A stretch of DNA of 64,000 nucleotides from Streptomyces longispororuber (GTDB lineage Bacteria; Actinomycetota; Actinomycetes; Streptomycetales; Streptomycetaceae). This document shows, piece after piece, positions 17,648-25,859 of the stretch. The notes below the pieces were generated by a model. That model searched no databases. It saw only the letters and a list, made by a program, of their open reading frames with translations, and was not told the DNA's origin. How positions within the stretch are numbered: the stretch's first letter is position 1; every line of letters begins with the position of its first letter. The position numbers and the translations under genes are program-made. The stretch lies in assembly GCF_014656095.1 (NCBI RefSeq), contig NZ_BNBT01000025.1, positions 1 through 64,000 of the forward strand, written 5' to 3'.

Positions 17648-18264
17648 GGTGTCGTCGCCGCCGATCTGTCTCGATTTCGTGTGTGGCCGGCCGCGCCGGG
17701 GGTTCCGGGGGCCGCGGAGCCCGTGGGGCCTGGCGGTGTTCCGGGGGAATCCGCGAGGTTACTGGGGCCCGTTCTTCATACGAATCTACAAGACTCACGG
17801 CGTGGCCAGCCAACTCCTTCATGGTTTCGGTGACTGACCCCACCGGAGGGCCGGGCGGTGTACTTGCCCCACTCCGCGTTAACAGCACATGAACGAGCAG
17901 TCGAGAGGCGGACGGCCCCACATGGCCGGATCGATCGCCTCCGCGCCGAAGCGGCGCCCTCGCCTCCACCCGGACGGCGTACGCCCGCTTCCCCCGTACG
18001 ACCCCGGTCACCGCTCACGATCGGCAGCACCGGCCCGCAGCCGACCGCGACGCCCGGCACGCCGGCGGGCGCGACCGTCGTCACGCCCCACGGCAGGGCA
18101 CGGCACGACACGCACGACACGGCACACCGCACGGCCGCAGAGAACGCACACAGCACCGCGGACAGCACGACCCACAGCACGACCACACAGCAGGACACAC
18201 AGCACGACCACACAGCACGGCAGACAGCACGACCGACAGCACGATTACGAAGAGAGAGCCACTC
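17648..18264. promoter_or_regulatory. Divergent regulatory region between pucR and the xanthine dehydrogenase operon
   Basis: 617 bases without a supported gene. The part nearest pucR (about 17760-17890) is the least GC-rich and is the likely place for both promoters and the PucR operator. The operon side ends in a 163-base T-free tract just before the first start codon. I could not pick out an operator with confidence. Confidence 0.6.
18082..18244 (+). repeat. T-free CACAGCACGAC-type repeat tract in the xdh leader
   Basis: 163 consecutive bases without a single T, built from irregular repeats of CACAGCACGAC and relatives. It ends 20 bases before the ATG of the FAD subunit, so the mRNA leader would be U-free and nearly unstructured here. 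Confidence 0.85.
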
Positions 18265-19155
18265 ATGGACTTCCTTCGCCCCGCAAGCTGGGAGGAGGCG
18301 CTCGCCGCGAAGGCCGAGCACCCCACGGCTGTGCCGATCGCGGGTGGGACCGACGTCATGGTCGAGATCAACTTCGACCACCGGCGTCCGGAGTACCTCC
18401 TGGACCTCAACCGCATCGGTGAGCTGAGCCAGTGGGAGGTCGGCGAGGACACCGTCCGGCTCGGCGCCTCCGTCCCGTACTCCCAGATCATGGAGCACCT
18501 GCGCGCCGAGCTGCCGGGCCTCGCGCTCGCCTCGCACACGGTGGCCTCGCCGCAGATCCGCAACCGCGGCGGCGTCGGCGGCAACCTCGGCACCGCGTCC
18601 CCGGCCGGCGACGCCCACCCGGCGCTGCTCGCCGCGGGCGCCGAGGTCGAGGCGGAGTCCGTACGCGGCTCCCGGCGCATCCCCATCGACGACTTCTACA
18701 CCGGGGTGAAGCGCAACGCCCTCGCGCCCGACGAGCTCATCCGGGCCGTGCACATCAAGAAGGCGGACGGACCGCAGCAGTACTCCAAGGTCGGCACCCG
18801 CAACGCGATGGTCATCGCCGTGTGCGCCTTCGGCATCGCGCTGCACCCCGAGACCCGCACCGTGCGCACCGGCATCGGCTCCGCGGCGCCCACCCCGATC
18901 CGCGCCACGGCCGCCGAGGAGTTCCTGGCCGCGGCGCTCGACGAGGGCGGTTTCTGGGACAGCCGGAAGATCATCACGCCGTCGGTCGCCAAGCAGTTCG
19001 CGGACCTGGCCGCCGGGGCCGCCAACCCGATCGACGACGTCCGCGGCACGGCGAGCTACCGCCGCCACGCCGTCGGCATCATGGCCCGCCGCACGCTCGG
19101 CTGGACCTGGGAGTCCTACCGCGGCGCGGGCCGCGGCACGGAGGGAGTCGCGTAA
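18265..19155 (+). CDS. Xanthine dehydrogenase FAD-binding subunit (subunit M)
   Basis: 296 residues, molybdopterin dehydrogenase FAD domain. The N-terminal PCMH-type FAD segment shows AGGTDVMVEINF and GGVGGNLGTASPAGDAHPALLA, which contacts the flavin, and there is a CO dehydrogenase flavoprotein C-terminal domain from about residue 170. It passes electrons from the iron-sulfur subunit to NAD+. It is the first gene of a three-subunit operon. The stop overlaps the next start by one base (TAATG), a sign of translational coupling. Confidence 0.92.
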   Translation: MDFLRPASWEEALAAKAEHPTAVPIAGGTDVMVEINFDHRRPEYLLDLNRIGELSQWEVGEDTVRLGASVPYSQIMEHLRAELPGLALASHTVASPQIRNRGGVGGNLGTASPAGDAHPALLAAGAEVEAESVRGSRRIPIDDFYTGVKRNALAPDELIRAVHIKKADGPQQYSKVGTRNAMVIAVCAFGIALHPETRTVRTGIGSAAPTPIRATAAEEFLAAALDEGGFWDSRKIITPSVAKQFADLAAGAANPIDDVRGTASYRRHAVGIMARRTLGWTWESYRGAGRGTEGVA

Positions 19156-19757
19156 TGCGTGTCAACTTCACGGTCAACGGCCGTCCGCAGGAAGCCGACG
19201 ACGTGTGGGAGGGCGAGTCCCTGCTGTACGTGCTGCGCGAGCGGCTCGGCCTGCCCGGCTCCAAGAACGCCTGCGAGCAGGGCGAGTGCGGCTCCTGCAC
19301 GGTCCGCCTCGACGGCGTGCCGGTGTGTTCCTGCCTGGTCGCGGCCGGACAGGCGGAGGGCCGCGAGGTCGTCACCGTCGAGGGCCTCGCCGACTTCGCC
19401 AAGCAGCGCGCCGAGCACGGCGGCTGCGCCACCGGCGCCTGCGGCACCGAGGGCACCTCCCTCCAGGACGCCCGGCGGTGGAGCGCCCGGCCGCAGGACT
19501 CGCAGACCGGCGAGGGCGGCGAACTCGCGCCCGTCCAGCAGGCGTTCATCGACGCCGGCGCCGTCCAGTGCGGCTTCTGCACCCCCGGCCTGCTCGTCGC
19601 CGCCGACGAGATGCTGGAGCGCAACCCGTCCCCGACGGACGCCGACATCCGCGAGGCGCTCTCCGGCAACCTGTGCCGCTGCACCGGCTACGAGAAGATC
19701 CTGGACGCCGTCCGCCTCGCGGCCGCGCGCCAGGCCGAACTCGCGGAAGGGGTCTGA
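19155..19757 (+). CDS. Xanthine dehydrogenase [2Fe-2S] subunit
   Basis: 200 residues. The plant-ferredoxin-type first cluster motif CEQGECGSCTVRLDGVPVCSC is followed by the second cluster in a four-helix domain with QCGFCTPG and LCRCTGY. Between them is a roughly 45-residue insertion (about residues 92-120) with extra cysteines in GGCATGACGTEG, longer than in the shortest homologues. The small subunit relays electrons from the molybdenum site to FAD. It starts at the ATG that overlaps the upstream stop and is followed after 3 bases by the large subunit gene. Confidence 0.93.
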   Translation: MRVNFTVNGRPQEADDVWEGESLLYVLRERLGLPGSKNACEQGECGSCTVRLDGVPVCSCLVAAGQAEGREVVTVEGLADFAKQRAEHGGCATGACGTEGTSLQDARRWSARPQDSQTGEGGELAPVQQAFIDAGAVQCGFCTPGLLVAADEMLERNPSPTDADIREALSGNLCRCTGYEKILDAVRLAAARQAELAEGV

Positions 19758-19760
19758 GCC

Positions 19761-22142
19761 ATGGGAACCACCGGCACCCCCACGAAGATCACCCAGGGGT
19801 CGCAGACCAAGGGCGGCATCGGCGAGTCCACGCTGCGCCCGGACGGCACCCTGAAGGTCACCGGCGAGTTCGCGTACTCGTCCGACATGTGGCACGAGGA
19901 CATGCTGTGGGGCCAGATCCTGCGCTCCACCGTCGCCCACGCCGAGATCGTCTCCCTCGACACCGCCGAGGCCCTCGCGACCTCGGGCGTCTACGCCGTC
20001 CTCACGTACGACGACCTGCCCACCGACGTGAAGAACTACGGCCTCGAGCTCCAGGACACCCCGGTCCTCGCGCACGGCAAGGTCCGCCACCACGGCGAGC
20101 CCGTCGCCCTGGTCGCCGCCGACCACCCGGAGACCGCGCGCCGCGCCGCCGCCAAGATCAAGGTCGAGTACCGCGACCTGCCCGTCGTCACCGACGAGGC
20201 GAGCGCCCTGGCGCCGGACGCGGTCCTCGTCCACGAGGGCCGCGACGACGAATACGCCCGGATCGTCCCGCACCAGAACATCGTGCACCGCCAGCCGATC
20301 GTCCGCGGCGACGCCGCCGCGGCCGCGGCGCGGGCCGACGTGATCGTCACGGGCGAGTACACCTTCGGCATGCAGGACCAGGCGTTCCTCGGCCCCGAAT
20401 CCGGCCTCGCCGTGCCCGCCGAGGACGGCGGCGTCGACCTGTACATCGCCACCCAGTGGCTGCACAAGGACCTGGACCAGATCGCGCCCGTCCTCGGCCT
20501 GCCCAAGGACAAGGTCCGCATGACGCTGTCCGGCGTCGGCGGCGCCTTCGGCGGCCGCGAGGACATCTCGATGCAGATCCACGCCTGCCTGCTCGCGCTG
20601 CGCACCGGCAAGCCCGTCAAGATGGTCTACAACCGGTTCGAGTCCTTCTTCGGGCACGTCCACCGCCACCCGGCGAAGCTCTTCTACGAGCACGGCGCCA
20701 CCAAGGACGGCAAGCTCACCCACATGAAGTGCCGCATCGTCCTGGACGGCGGCGCCTACGCCTCCGCGTCCCCGGCCGTGGTCGGCAACGCCTCGTCCCT
20801 GTCCGTCGGCCCGTACGTCGTCGACGACGTGGACATCGAGGCCATCGCCCTCTACACCAACAACCCGCCCTGCGGCGCCATGCGCGGCTTCGGCGCGGTC
20901 CAGGCCTGCTTCGCCTACGAGGCCCAGATGGACAAGCTGGCGGCGAAGCTGGGCATGGACCCCGTCGAGTTCCGGCAGCTCAACGCCATGGAGCAGGGCA
21001 CGCTCCTGCCGACCGGGCAGGTCGTGGACTCCCCGGCGCCGGTCGCCGAGATCCTGCGCCGCGTCAAGGCGCGCCCGCTGCCGCCCGAGCGCCAGTGGGA
21101 GAGCTCCGAGGGTGCCGACGTGCGCCAGCTCCCCGGCGGCCTGTCCAACACCACGCACGGCGAGGGCGTCGTCCGCGGCGTCGGCTACGCCGTCGGCATC
21201 AAGAACGTCGGCTTCTCCGAGGGCTTCGACGACTACTCCACCGCCCGCGTGCGCATGGAGGTCGTCGCGGGCGAGCCCGTCGTCACCGTGCACACCGCGA
21301 TGGCCGAGGTCGGCCAGGGCGGCGTCACCGTGCACGCGCAGATCGCCCGTACCGAACTCGGCGTCACGCAGGTGACGATCCACCCCGCCGACACCCGGGT
21401 GGGCAGCGCCGGTTCGACGTCCGCGTCGCGGCAGACGTACGTCACCGGCGGCGCGGTCAAGAACTCCTGCGAGGCCGTGCGCGAGAAGGTCCTGGAGCTC
21501 GGCCGCCGCAAGTTCGGCAGCTACCACCCGGCGTGGGCCACCGCCGAGCTGCTGCTCGAGGGCGGCAAGGTCGTCACCGACGGCGGCGAGGTCCTCGCCG
21601 ACCTCGTCGACGTCCTTCAGGACGAGGCCGTCGACATCGAGCTGGAGTGGCGCCATCGGCCCACCGAGGCCTTCGACCTGGTCACCGGCCAGGGCAACGG
21701 CCACGTCCAGTACTCCTTCGCCGCGCACCGCGCCGTCGTCGAGGTCGACACCGAACTCGGCCTCGTCAAGGTCATCGAGCTGGCCTGCGCGCAGGACGTC
21801 GGCAAGGCGCTCAACCCGCTGTCGGTGGTCGGCCAGATCCAGGGCGGCACCACCCAGGGCCTGGGCATCGCCGTCATGGAGGAGATCGTCGTCGACCCCA
21901 GGACGGCGAAGGTCAAGAACCCCTCCTTCACGGACTATCTGATCCCCACCATCCTCGACACCCCGACCATCCCGGTCGACGTGCTCGAACTCGCCGACGA
22001 CCACGCCCCCTACGGGCTGCGCGGCATCGGCGAGGCCCCGACCCTGTCGTCCACCCCGGCGGTCCTCGCGGCCATCCGGAACGCGACGGGGCTGGAGCTG
22101 AACAAGACGCCGGTACGCCCCGAGCACCTCACCGGGACCTGA
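19761..22142 (+). CDS. Xanthine dehydrogenase molybdopterin-binding subunit
   Basis: 793 residues, the catalytic subunit that hydroxylates hypoxanthine and xanthine to urate with water as the oxygen source. The N-terminal aldehyde oxidase/xanthine dehydrogenase a/b hammerhead domain (about 25-140) precedes the large molybdopterin domain, with GGAFGGRED, RGFGAVQ, GGVTVHAQIARTELG and the C-terminal RGIGEAPTLSSTPAV containing the active-site Glu. Spacing of 3 bases to the previous gene shows one operon. The cofactor probably needs XdhC, encoded downstream. Confidence 0.93.
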   Translation: MGTTGTPTKITQGSQTKGGIGESTLRPDGTLKVTGEFAYSSDMWHEDMLWGQILRSTVAHAEIVSLDTAEALATSGVYAVLTYDDLPTDVKNYGLELQDTPVLAHGKVRHHGEPVALVAADHPETARRAAAKIKVEYRDLPVVTDEASALAPDAVLVHEGRDDEYARIVPHQNIVHRQPIVRGDAAAAAARADVIVTGEYTFGMQDQAFLGPESGLAVPAEDGGVDLYIATQWLHKDLDQIAPVLGLPKDKVRMTLSGVGGAFGGREDISMQIHACLLALRTGKPVKMVYNRFESFFGHVHRHPAKLFYEHGATKDGKLTHMKCRIVLDGGAYASASPAVVGNASSLSVGPYVVDDVDIEAIALYTNNPPCGAMRGFGAVQACFAYEAQMDKLAAKLGMDPVEFRQLNAMEQGTLLPTGQVVDSPAPVAEILRRVKARPLPPERQWESSEGADVRQLPGGLSNTTHGEGVVRGVGYAVGIKNVGFSEGFDDYSTARVRMEVVAGEPVVTVHTAMAEVGQGGVTVHAQIARTELGVTQVTIHPADTRVGSAGSTSASRQTYVTGGAVKNSCEAVREKVLELGRRKFGSYHPAWATAELLLEGGKVVTDGGEVLADLVDVLQDEAVDIELEWRHRPTEAFDLVTGQGNGHVQYSFAAHRAVVEVDTELGLVKVIELACAQDVGKALNPLSVVGQIQGGTTQGLGIAVMEEIVVDPRTAKVKNPSFTDYLIPTILDTPTIPVDVLELADDHAPYGLRGIGEAPTLSSTPAVLAAIRNATGLELNKTPVRPEHLTGT

Positions 22143-22452
22143 CCGGAACCCAGCCCTCCGGGCGGTGCGCGCCTCCCAGGAACGTCACACTTCCCGCGCC
22201 CGCACCGCCCGGAGCCGGTCCGTCGTACGACCGTCGTACGAGGTCCCGCGACGGCCGCACCGGCAGCCGTACGCAGGGAAGTACCGCACCGCTCGCGGTC
22301 CTCGGCGCCACCGCTCCGCCTTCGCCCCGCCCGCACCGCAGGCCGGCGGAGCCCTTCTCGTCTCGGGCCGTCCCCCGGGTCGTGCAGCCAAGCAGCATCC
22401 CAAATCCCGCGCTGTGACGCGGGTGCCCCTATGAACCTTGGGAGTAGGCATC
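22143..22452 (+). other. Intergenic region before the NCS2 permease
   Basis: 310 bases. Apart from the 14-bp inverted repeat it holds the 10-base palindrome GTCGTACGAC at 22222-22231 followed by a half copy (CGTCGTACGAGG), a possible operator for a purine-locus regulator. There is no gene and no recognisable purine riboswitch. Confidence 0.45.
22156..22214 (+). terminator. 14-bp perfect inverted repeat after the xdh large-subunit gene
   Basis: CTCCGGGCGGTGCG (22156-22169) pairs exactly with 22201-22214 across a 31-base loop. It starts 13 bases after the stop and lies between the dehydrogenase genes and the permease, so it may terminate, attenuate or protect the upstream mRNA end. Confidence 0.55.
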
Positions 22453-23910
22453 ATGACCCAGCAGTCGCTGGAGCCCAGGACCACCCCGGAGGACGCGGGC
22501 CACGGCTCGCGCGTCCCCGCAGGGCGGTCCTGGCTCGACCGGTACTTCCACATATCCCACCGGGGATCGACGGTCGCGCGTGAGGTGCGCGGCGGCATCA
22601 CGACCTTCATGGCGATGGCGTACATCGTCCTGCTCAACCCGCTGATCCTGTCCGGCAAGGACGCCGCGGGCGACACGATGGGCCAGAAGGCGCTCATCAC
22701 CGCGACGGCCTTCGCCGCGGCCGTCACCACCCTGCTCATGGGCTTCGTCGGCAAGGTGCCGCTCGCGCTCGCCGCCGGGCTCTCGGTGTCCGGCGTCATC
22801 GCCTCCCAGGTCGCGCCCGAGATGACCTGGCCGCAGGCCATGGGCATGTGCGTGCTGTACGGCGTCGTGATCATGCTCCTGGTGGTCACCGGCCTGCGCG
22901 AGATGATCATGAACGCGATCCCGCTCGCCCTCAAGCACGGCATCACCATGGGCATCGGCCTGTTCATCGCCATCATCGGCCTGGTCAAGGGCGGCTTCGT
23001 GCACCCGGGCAAGGCCACCCCGCTCACCCTCGGCCCCGCCGGCGAACTCTCCGGCTGGCCCGTGCTGCTCTTCGCGGGCACCCTGCTCCTGATCTTCATG
23101 CTCCAGGCCCGGGACACCCCCGGCGCGATCCTCATCGGCATCGTCACCGGCACCGTCGTCGCGGTCGTCCTGAACGCGATGGACGTCATCGACCCCGAGC
23201 AGTGGGCCAACGGTGCCCCTGAACTGCACGGCAGCGCGGTGTCGTCACCCGACTTCTCGCTCTTCGGCGACGTCGCGTTCGGCGGCTGGGGCGAGGTCGG
23301 CGCGATGACCGTCGGCATGATCGTCTTCACCCTCGTCCTCGCGGGCTTCTTCGACGCGATGGCCACGATCATCGGCGTCGGCACCGAGGCCAACCTCGCC
23401 GACGACAAGGGCCGGATGCCGGGCCTGTCCAAGGCGCTGTTCATCGACGGCGCGGGCGGCGCGATCGGCGGCGTCGCCGGCGGCTCCGGCCAGACGGTCT
23501 TCGTGGAGTCCGCCACGGGCGTCGGCGAGGGCGCCAGGACCGGCCTGGCCTCCGTGGTCACCGGCCTGTTCTTCGCCGCCTGCCTGTTCTTCACCCCGCT
23601 GACCGCGATCGTCCCGCAGGAGGTCGCGTCCGCCGCGCTGGTCGTCATCGGCGCGATGATGATGTCGAACGCGCGGCACGTCGACTGGGCCGACCGGGGC
23701 ACCGCGATCCCGGTCTTCCTGACCGTGGTCCTGATGCCCTTCACCTACACCATCACCACCGGCGTCGCCGCGGGCGTCATCGCCTGGGTCGCCATCAAGA
23801 TCGCCCAGGGCAGGGCGCGGGAGATCGGGGCCTTCATGTGGGGCCTGACCGTGATCTTCCTCGTGTACTTCGCCCTCAACCCCATCGAGAGCTGGCTGGG
23901 CGTCCACTAG
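22453..23910 (+). CDS. NCS2-family purine permease
   Basis: 485 residues with about 12-14 hydrophobic helices. The family pattern is clear: STVAREVRGGITTFMAMAYI at the start, the conserved GFFDAMATIIGVG and EANLADDKGRMPG helices, and GGSGQTVFVESATGVGEGARTGLA, typical of the AzgA-like hypoxanthine/guanine/adenine group. It should import a purine base by proton symport and feed the dehydrogenase encoded upstream. The ATG at 22453 follows GGGAG by eight bases; an in-frame TTG at 22438 is less likely. Its own promoter is likely, given the hairpin upstream. Confidence 0.9.
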   Translation: MTQQSLEPRTTPEDAGHGSRVPAGRSWLDRYFHISHRGSTVAREVRGGITTFMAMAYIVLLNPLILSGKDAAGDTMGQKALITATAFAAAVTTLLMGFVGKVPLALAAGLSVSGVIASQVAPEMTWPQAMGMCVLYGVVIMLLVVTGLREMIMNAIPLALKHGITMGIGLFIAIIGLVKGGFVHPGKATPLTLGPAGELSGWPVLLFAGTLLLIFMLQARDTPGAILIGIVTGTVVAVVLNAMDVIDPEQWANGAPELHGSAVSSPDFSLFGDVAFGGWGEVGAMTVGMIVFTLVLAGFFDAMATIIGVGTEANLADDKGRMPGLSKALFIDGAGGAIGGVAGGSGQTVFVESATGVGEGARTGLASVVTGLFFAACLFFTPLTAIVPQEVASAALVVIGAMMMSNARHVDWADRGTAIPVFLTVVLMPFTYTITTGVAAGVIAWVAIKIAQGRAREIGAFMWGLTVIFLVYFALNPIESWLGVH

Positions 23911-23934
23911 GCGCGCACGCCGTCCGTCCCGACC

Positions 23935-24030
23935 CGCCGGTGCCGCTCGTACCGCAGGTTCCGCGCGTACCACCGCGTTTGCGGGTACCGCTGGTTCTGC
24001 TGGTATCGCTGGTACCACTGGTACTGCCAA
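23935..24030 (+). repeat. Degenerate 9-bp tandem repeats upstream of xdhC
   Basis: Units resembling GGTACCGCT run up to the ribosome site of xdhC (for example GGTTCTGCT, GGTATCGCT, GGTACCACT, GGTACTGCC). The tract is in frame with xdhC and free of stop codons, reading like G-T-A/G-S-A triplets, but it has no start codon of its own. Confidence 0.65.
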
Positions 24031-24040
24031 GGAGGCCGAC

Positions 24041-25204
24041 ATGCTGGACATCGCCGAGGAACTGCACCGGTGGGTCGAGCAGGGACGCGACTTCGCGGTC
24101 GCCACCGTGGTGGCGACCGGCGGCAGCGCGCCCCGCCAGCCCGGCGCCGCGCTCGCCGTCGACCGCGACGGCACGGCGATCGGCTCGGTCTCCGGCGGCT
24201 GCGTCGAGGGCGCGGTGTACGAGCTGTGCCGACAGGCCCTGGAGGACGGCTCGACGGTCCTCGAACGCTTCGGCTACAGCGACGACGACGCCTTCGCCGT
24301 GGGCCTCACCTGCGGCGGCGTCATCGACATCCTGGTCACACCGGTCCGCGCGGACGGTCCCGCGCGGCCGGTGTACGCCGCCGCCCTCGCCGGGGCCGCG
24401 CGGGGCGAGGCGGCGGCCGTCGCCCGCGTGACCTCGGGGCCGGAGGCGCTGCTCGGGCGGGTGCTCCTGGTGCGTGGCGCCGCCGGTCAGGAGGGCGGCT
24501 TCGGCGGTCACGAGGGCGGCCTCGGCGGCCACCCCGCGCTGGACCGGGCGGTGGCGGGGCAGGCCCGGGCGATGCTCGACGCGGGGCGGACCGGCACCGT
24601 GGAGATCGGCGCGGACGGCTCCCGCTGCGGGCAGCCGCTGACCGTCCTGGTCGAGTCCTCCGTGCCGCCGCCCCGCATGATCGTCTTCGGCGCCATCGAC
24701 TTCGCGTCGGCGCTGGTGCGGGCGGGCAAGTTCCTCGGCCACCACGTGACCGTGTGCGACGCCCGGCCCGTCTTCGCCACCCGGGAGCGCTTCCCCGAGG
24801 CCGACGAGGTGGTGGTGCGCTGGCCGCACGAGTACCTCGCGGACACGGAGGTCGACGGGCGCACCGTGCTGTGCGTCCTCACCCACGACGCCAAGTTCGA
24901 CGTGCCGCTGCTGCGGCTCGCGCTGCGCCTGCCCGTCGCGTACGTGGGCGCGATGGGGTCGCGCCGTACCCACCTGGACCGGCTGGCGCGGCTGCGGGAG
25001 GTCGGCGTGAGCGACCTCGAACTGGCCCGGCTGCGGTCGCCGATCGGCCTGGACCTCGGGGCGCGGACGCCGGAGGAGACGGCGCTGTCGATCGCGGCGG
25101 AGGTCGTGGCGCTGCGGCGGGGCGGGTCGGGCGTGCCCCTGACCGGGGCACACACTCCCATTCACCATGAGGGGGGTGGGGGGAGGGTGGGCTCGGTCGC
25201 CTGA
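24041..25204 (+). CDS. xdhC: XdhC-family molybdenum cofactor maturation protein
   Basis: 387 residues. The N-terminal XdhC/CoxI domain (VVATGGSAPRQPGAALAV, GSVSGGCVEGAVYE, LTCGGVIDILV) binds molybdenum cofactor. The C-terminal Rossmann-type XdhC domain has IVFGAIDFASALVRAGKFLG, LTHDAKFDVPLL and YVGAMGSRRTH. XdhC proteins protect, sulfurate through a partner, and insert the cofactor into xanthine dehydrogenase. A glycine-rich loop (GGFGGHEGGLGGH, about residues 152-165) sits between the domains. The ATG at 24041 has an excellent AAGGAGG. It closes the purine locus. Confidence 0.9.
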   Translation: MLDIAEELHRWVEQGRDFAVATVVATGGSAPRQPGAALAVDRDGTAIGSVSGGCVEGAVYELCRQALEDGSTVLERFGYSDDDAFAVGLTCGGVIDILVTPVRADGPARPVYAAALAGAARGEAAAVARVTSGPEALLGRVLLVRGAAGQEGGFGGHEGGLGGHPALDRAVAGQARAMLDAGRTGTVEIGADGSRCGQPLTVLVESSVPPPRMIVFGAIDFASALVRAGKFLGHHVTVCDARPVFATRERFPEADEVVVRWPHEYLADTEVDGRTVLCVLTHDAKFDVPLLRLALRLPVAYVGAMGSRRTHLDRLARLREVGVSDLELARLRSPIGLDLGARTPEETALSIAAEVVALRRGGSGVPLTGAHTPIHHEGGGGRVGSVA

Positions 25205-25283
25205 AGGGCTGCGCCCGCGGCTGTTTTCACTGGGGCTGCTGCCTGCTGCCCTGCCTGCCTGCCTGGCTGGGCTGTGGGGGTGT

Positions 25284-25499
25284 CGCGCTTCGCGCTTGTC
25301 CTCAAACGCCGGACGGGCTGGGTGGGTGGGTGGGTTGTTGTTTGTTGGGTGTGTGCTGGTTGTCGGGGGGTTGTCGCGCTTCGCGCTCGTCCTCAAACGC
25401 CGGCGGGCTGGGGGAGCTGCTGGGTCTGGCTGGCTGGCTGCCTGGCCGAGTTGTGGGGGTGTCGCGCTTCGCGCTTGTCCTCAATCGCCGGACGGGCTG
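25284..25499 (+). repeat. Tandem array of two-hairpin 3' elements, period 89-90 bp
   Basis: Copies at 25284-25320, 25374-25410 and 25463-25499, with a partial copy at 25506-25518. Each starts CGCGCTTCGCGC and contains the CAAACGCC or CAATCGCC core. Sense for xdhC. Confidence 0.8.
25320..25334 (+). other. Canonical G-quadruplex motif 1
   Basis: GGGTGGGTGGGTGGG: four G3 runs with single-T loops, the pattern known to give very stable parallel quadruplexes in vitro. Confidence 0.8.
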
Positions 25500-25591
25500 G
25501 GGGGTGCCGGACGGGCTGGGGGGGGTGCCTGCCTGGCTGGCTGGGGGGCTGCGGGGTTGTGGGGGTGTCGTGGTGCGTGGTTGTTGTGCAG

Positions 25592-25606
25592 GGGTGGGTG
25601 GGTGGG
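25592..25606 (+). other. Canonical G-quadruplex motif 2
   Basis: An identical GGGTGGGTGGGTGGG, 272 bases after the first and on the same strand, preceded by one more G. Confidence 0.8.
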
Positions 25607-25787
25607 TAAGTGGGCTGGCGGGCCGGGCTGGCTGTGCGTGTGCCTGTGGTTGGGTGCGTGGTGGCGTGACGAGGTCGGCGGTGAGCCCGTGTTGTGGGGG
25701 CGCGGCGCGGGGTCGGGCCTGATTGCTCTCGTACTCCCTACCGTCGGCATGGAGCGCGGCACTTGAGGGCGCCCGAGTGGCGACTGT

Positions 25788-25826
25788 CAGCCCGTCCGGC
25801 GTTTGCGGACGAGCGCGTAGCGCGAT
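25788..25826 (-). repeat. Two-hairpin 3' element, inverted copy
   Basis: Minus-strand copy (core reads GTCCGCAAACGCCGGAC) just 3' of the DUF1707 gene, sense for that gene. Confidence 0.7.
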
Positions 25827-25859
25827 GTCCCCGCAGCCGGCCGGGCCCGCCGGGCGTGG

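Larger units (their letters stand above)
25205..25859. other. Convergent intergenic region: A-poor, G-quadruplex-bearing, with 3' elements
   Basis: 655 bases with no supported gene. The plus strand has almost no A in two stretches (25314-25394 and 25512-25589) and carries GCCT/GGCT runs. It holds three tandem sense copies and one inverted copy of the two-hairpin element plus two perfect G-quadruplex motifs. Open frames across it are low-complexity and unconvincing. Confidence 0.7.

Noticed and set aside
22143-22452. Purine riboswitch before the NCS2 permease
   Set aside because: I see the 14-bp hairpin but not the conserved junction sequences of a guanine or PreQ1/2'-dG aptamer.
25205-25734. 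Gly/Trp-rich open frames as a real protein
   Set aside because: They are generated by G/T-rich repeats, change frame at repeat ends and lack a ribosome site or domain.
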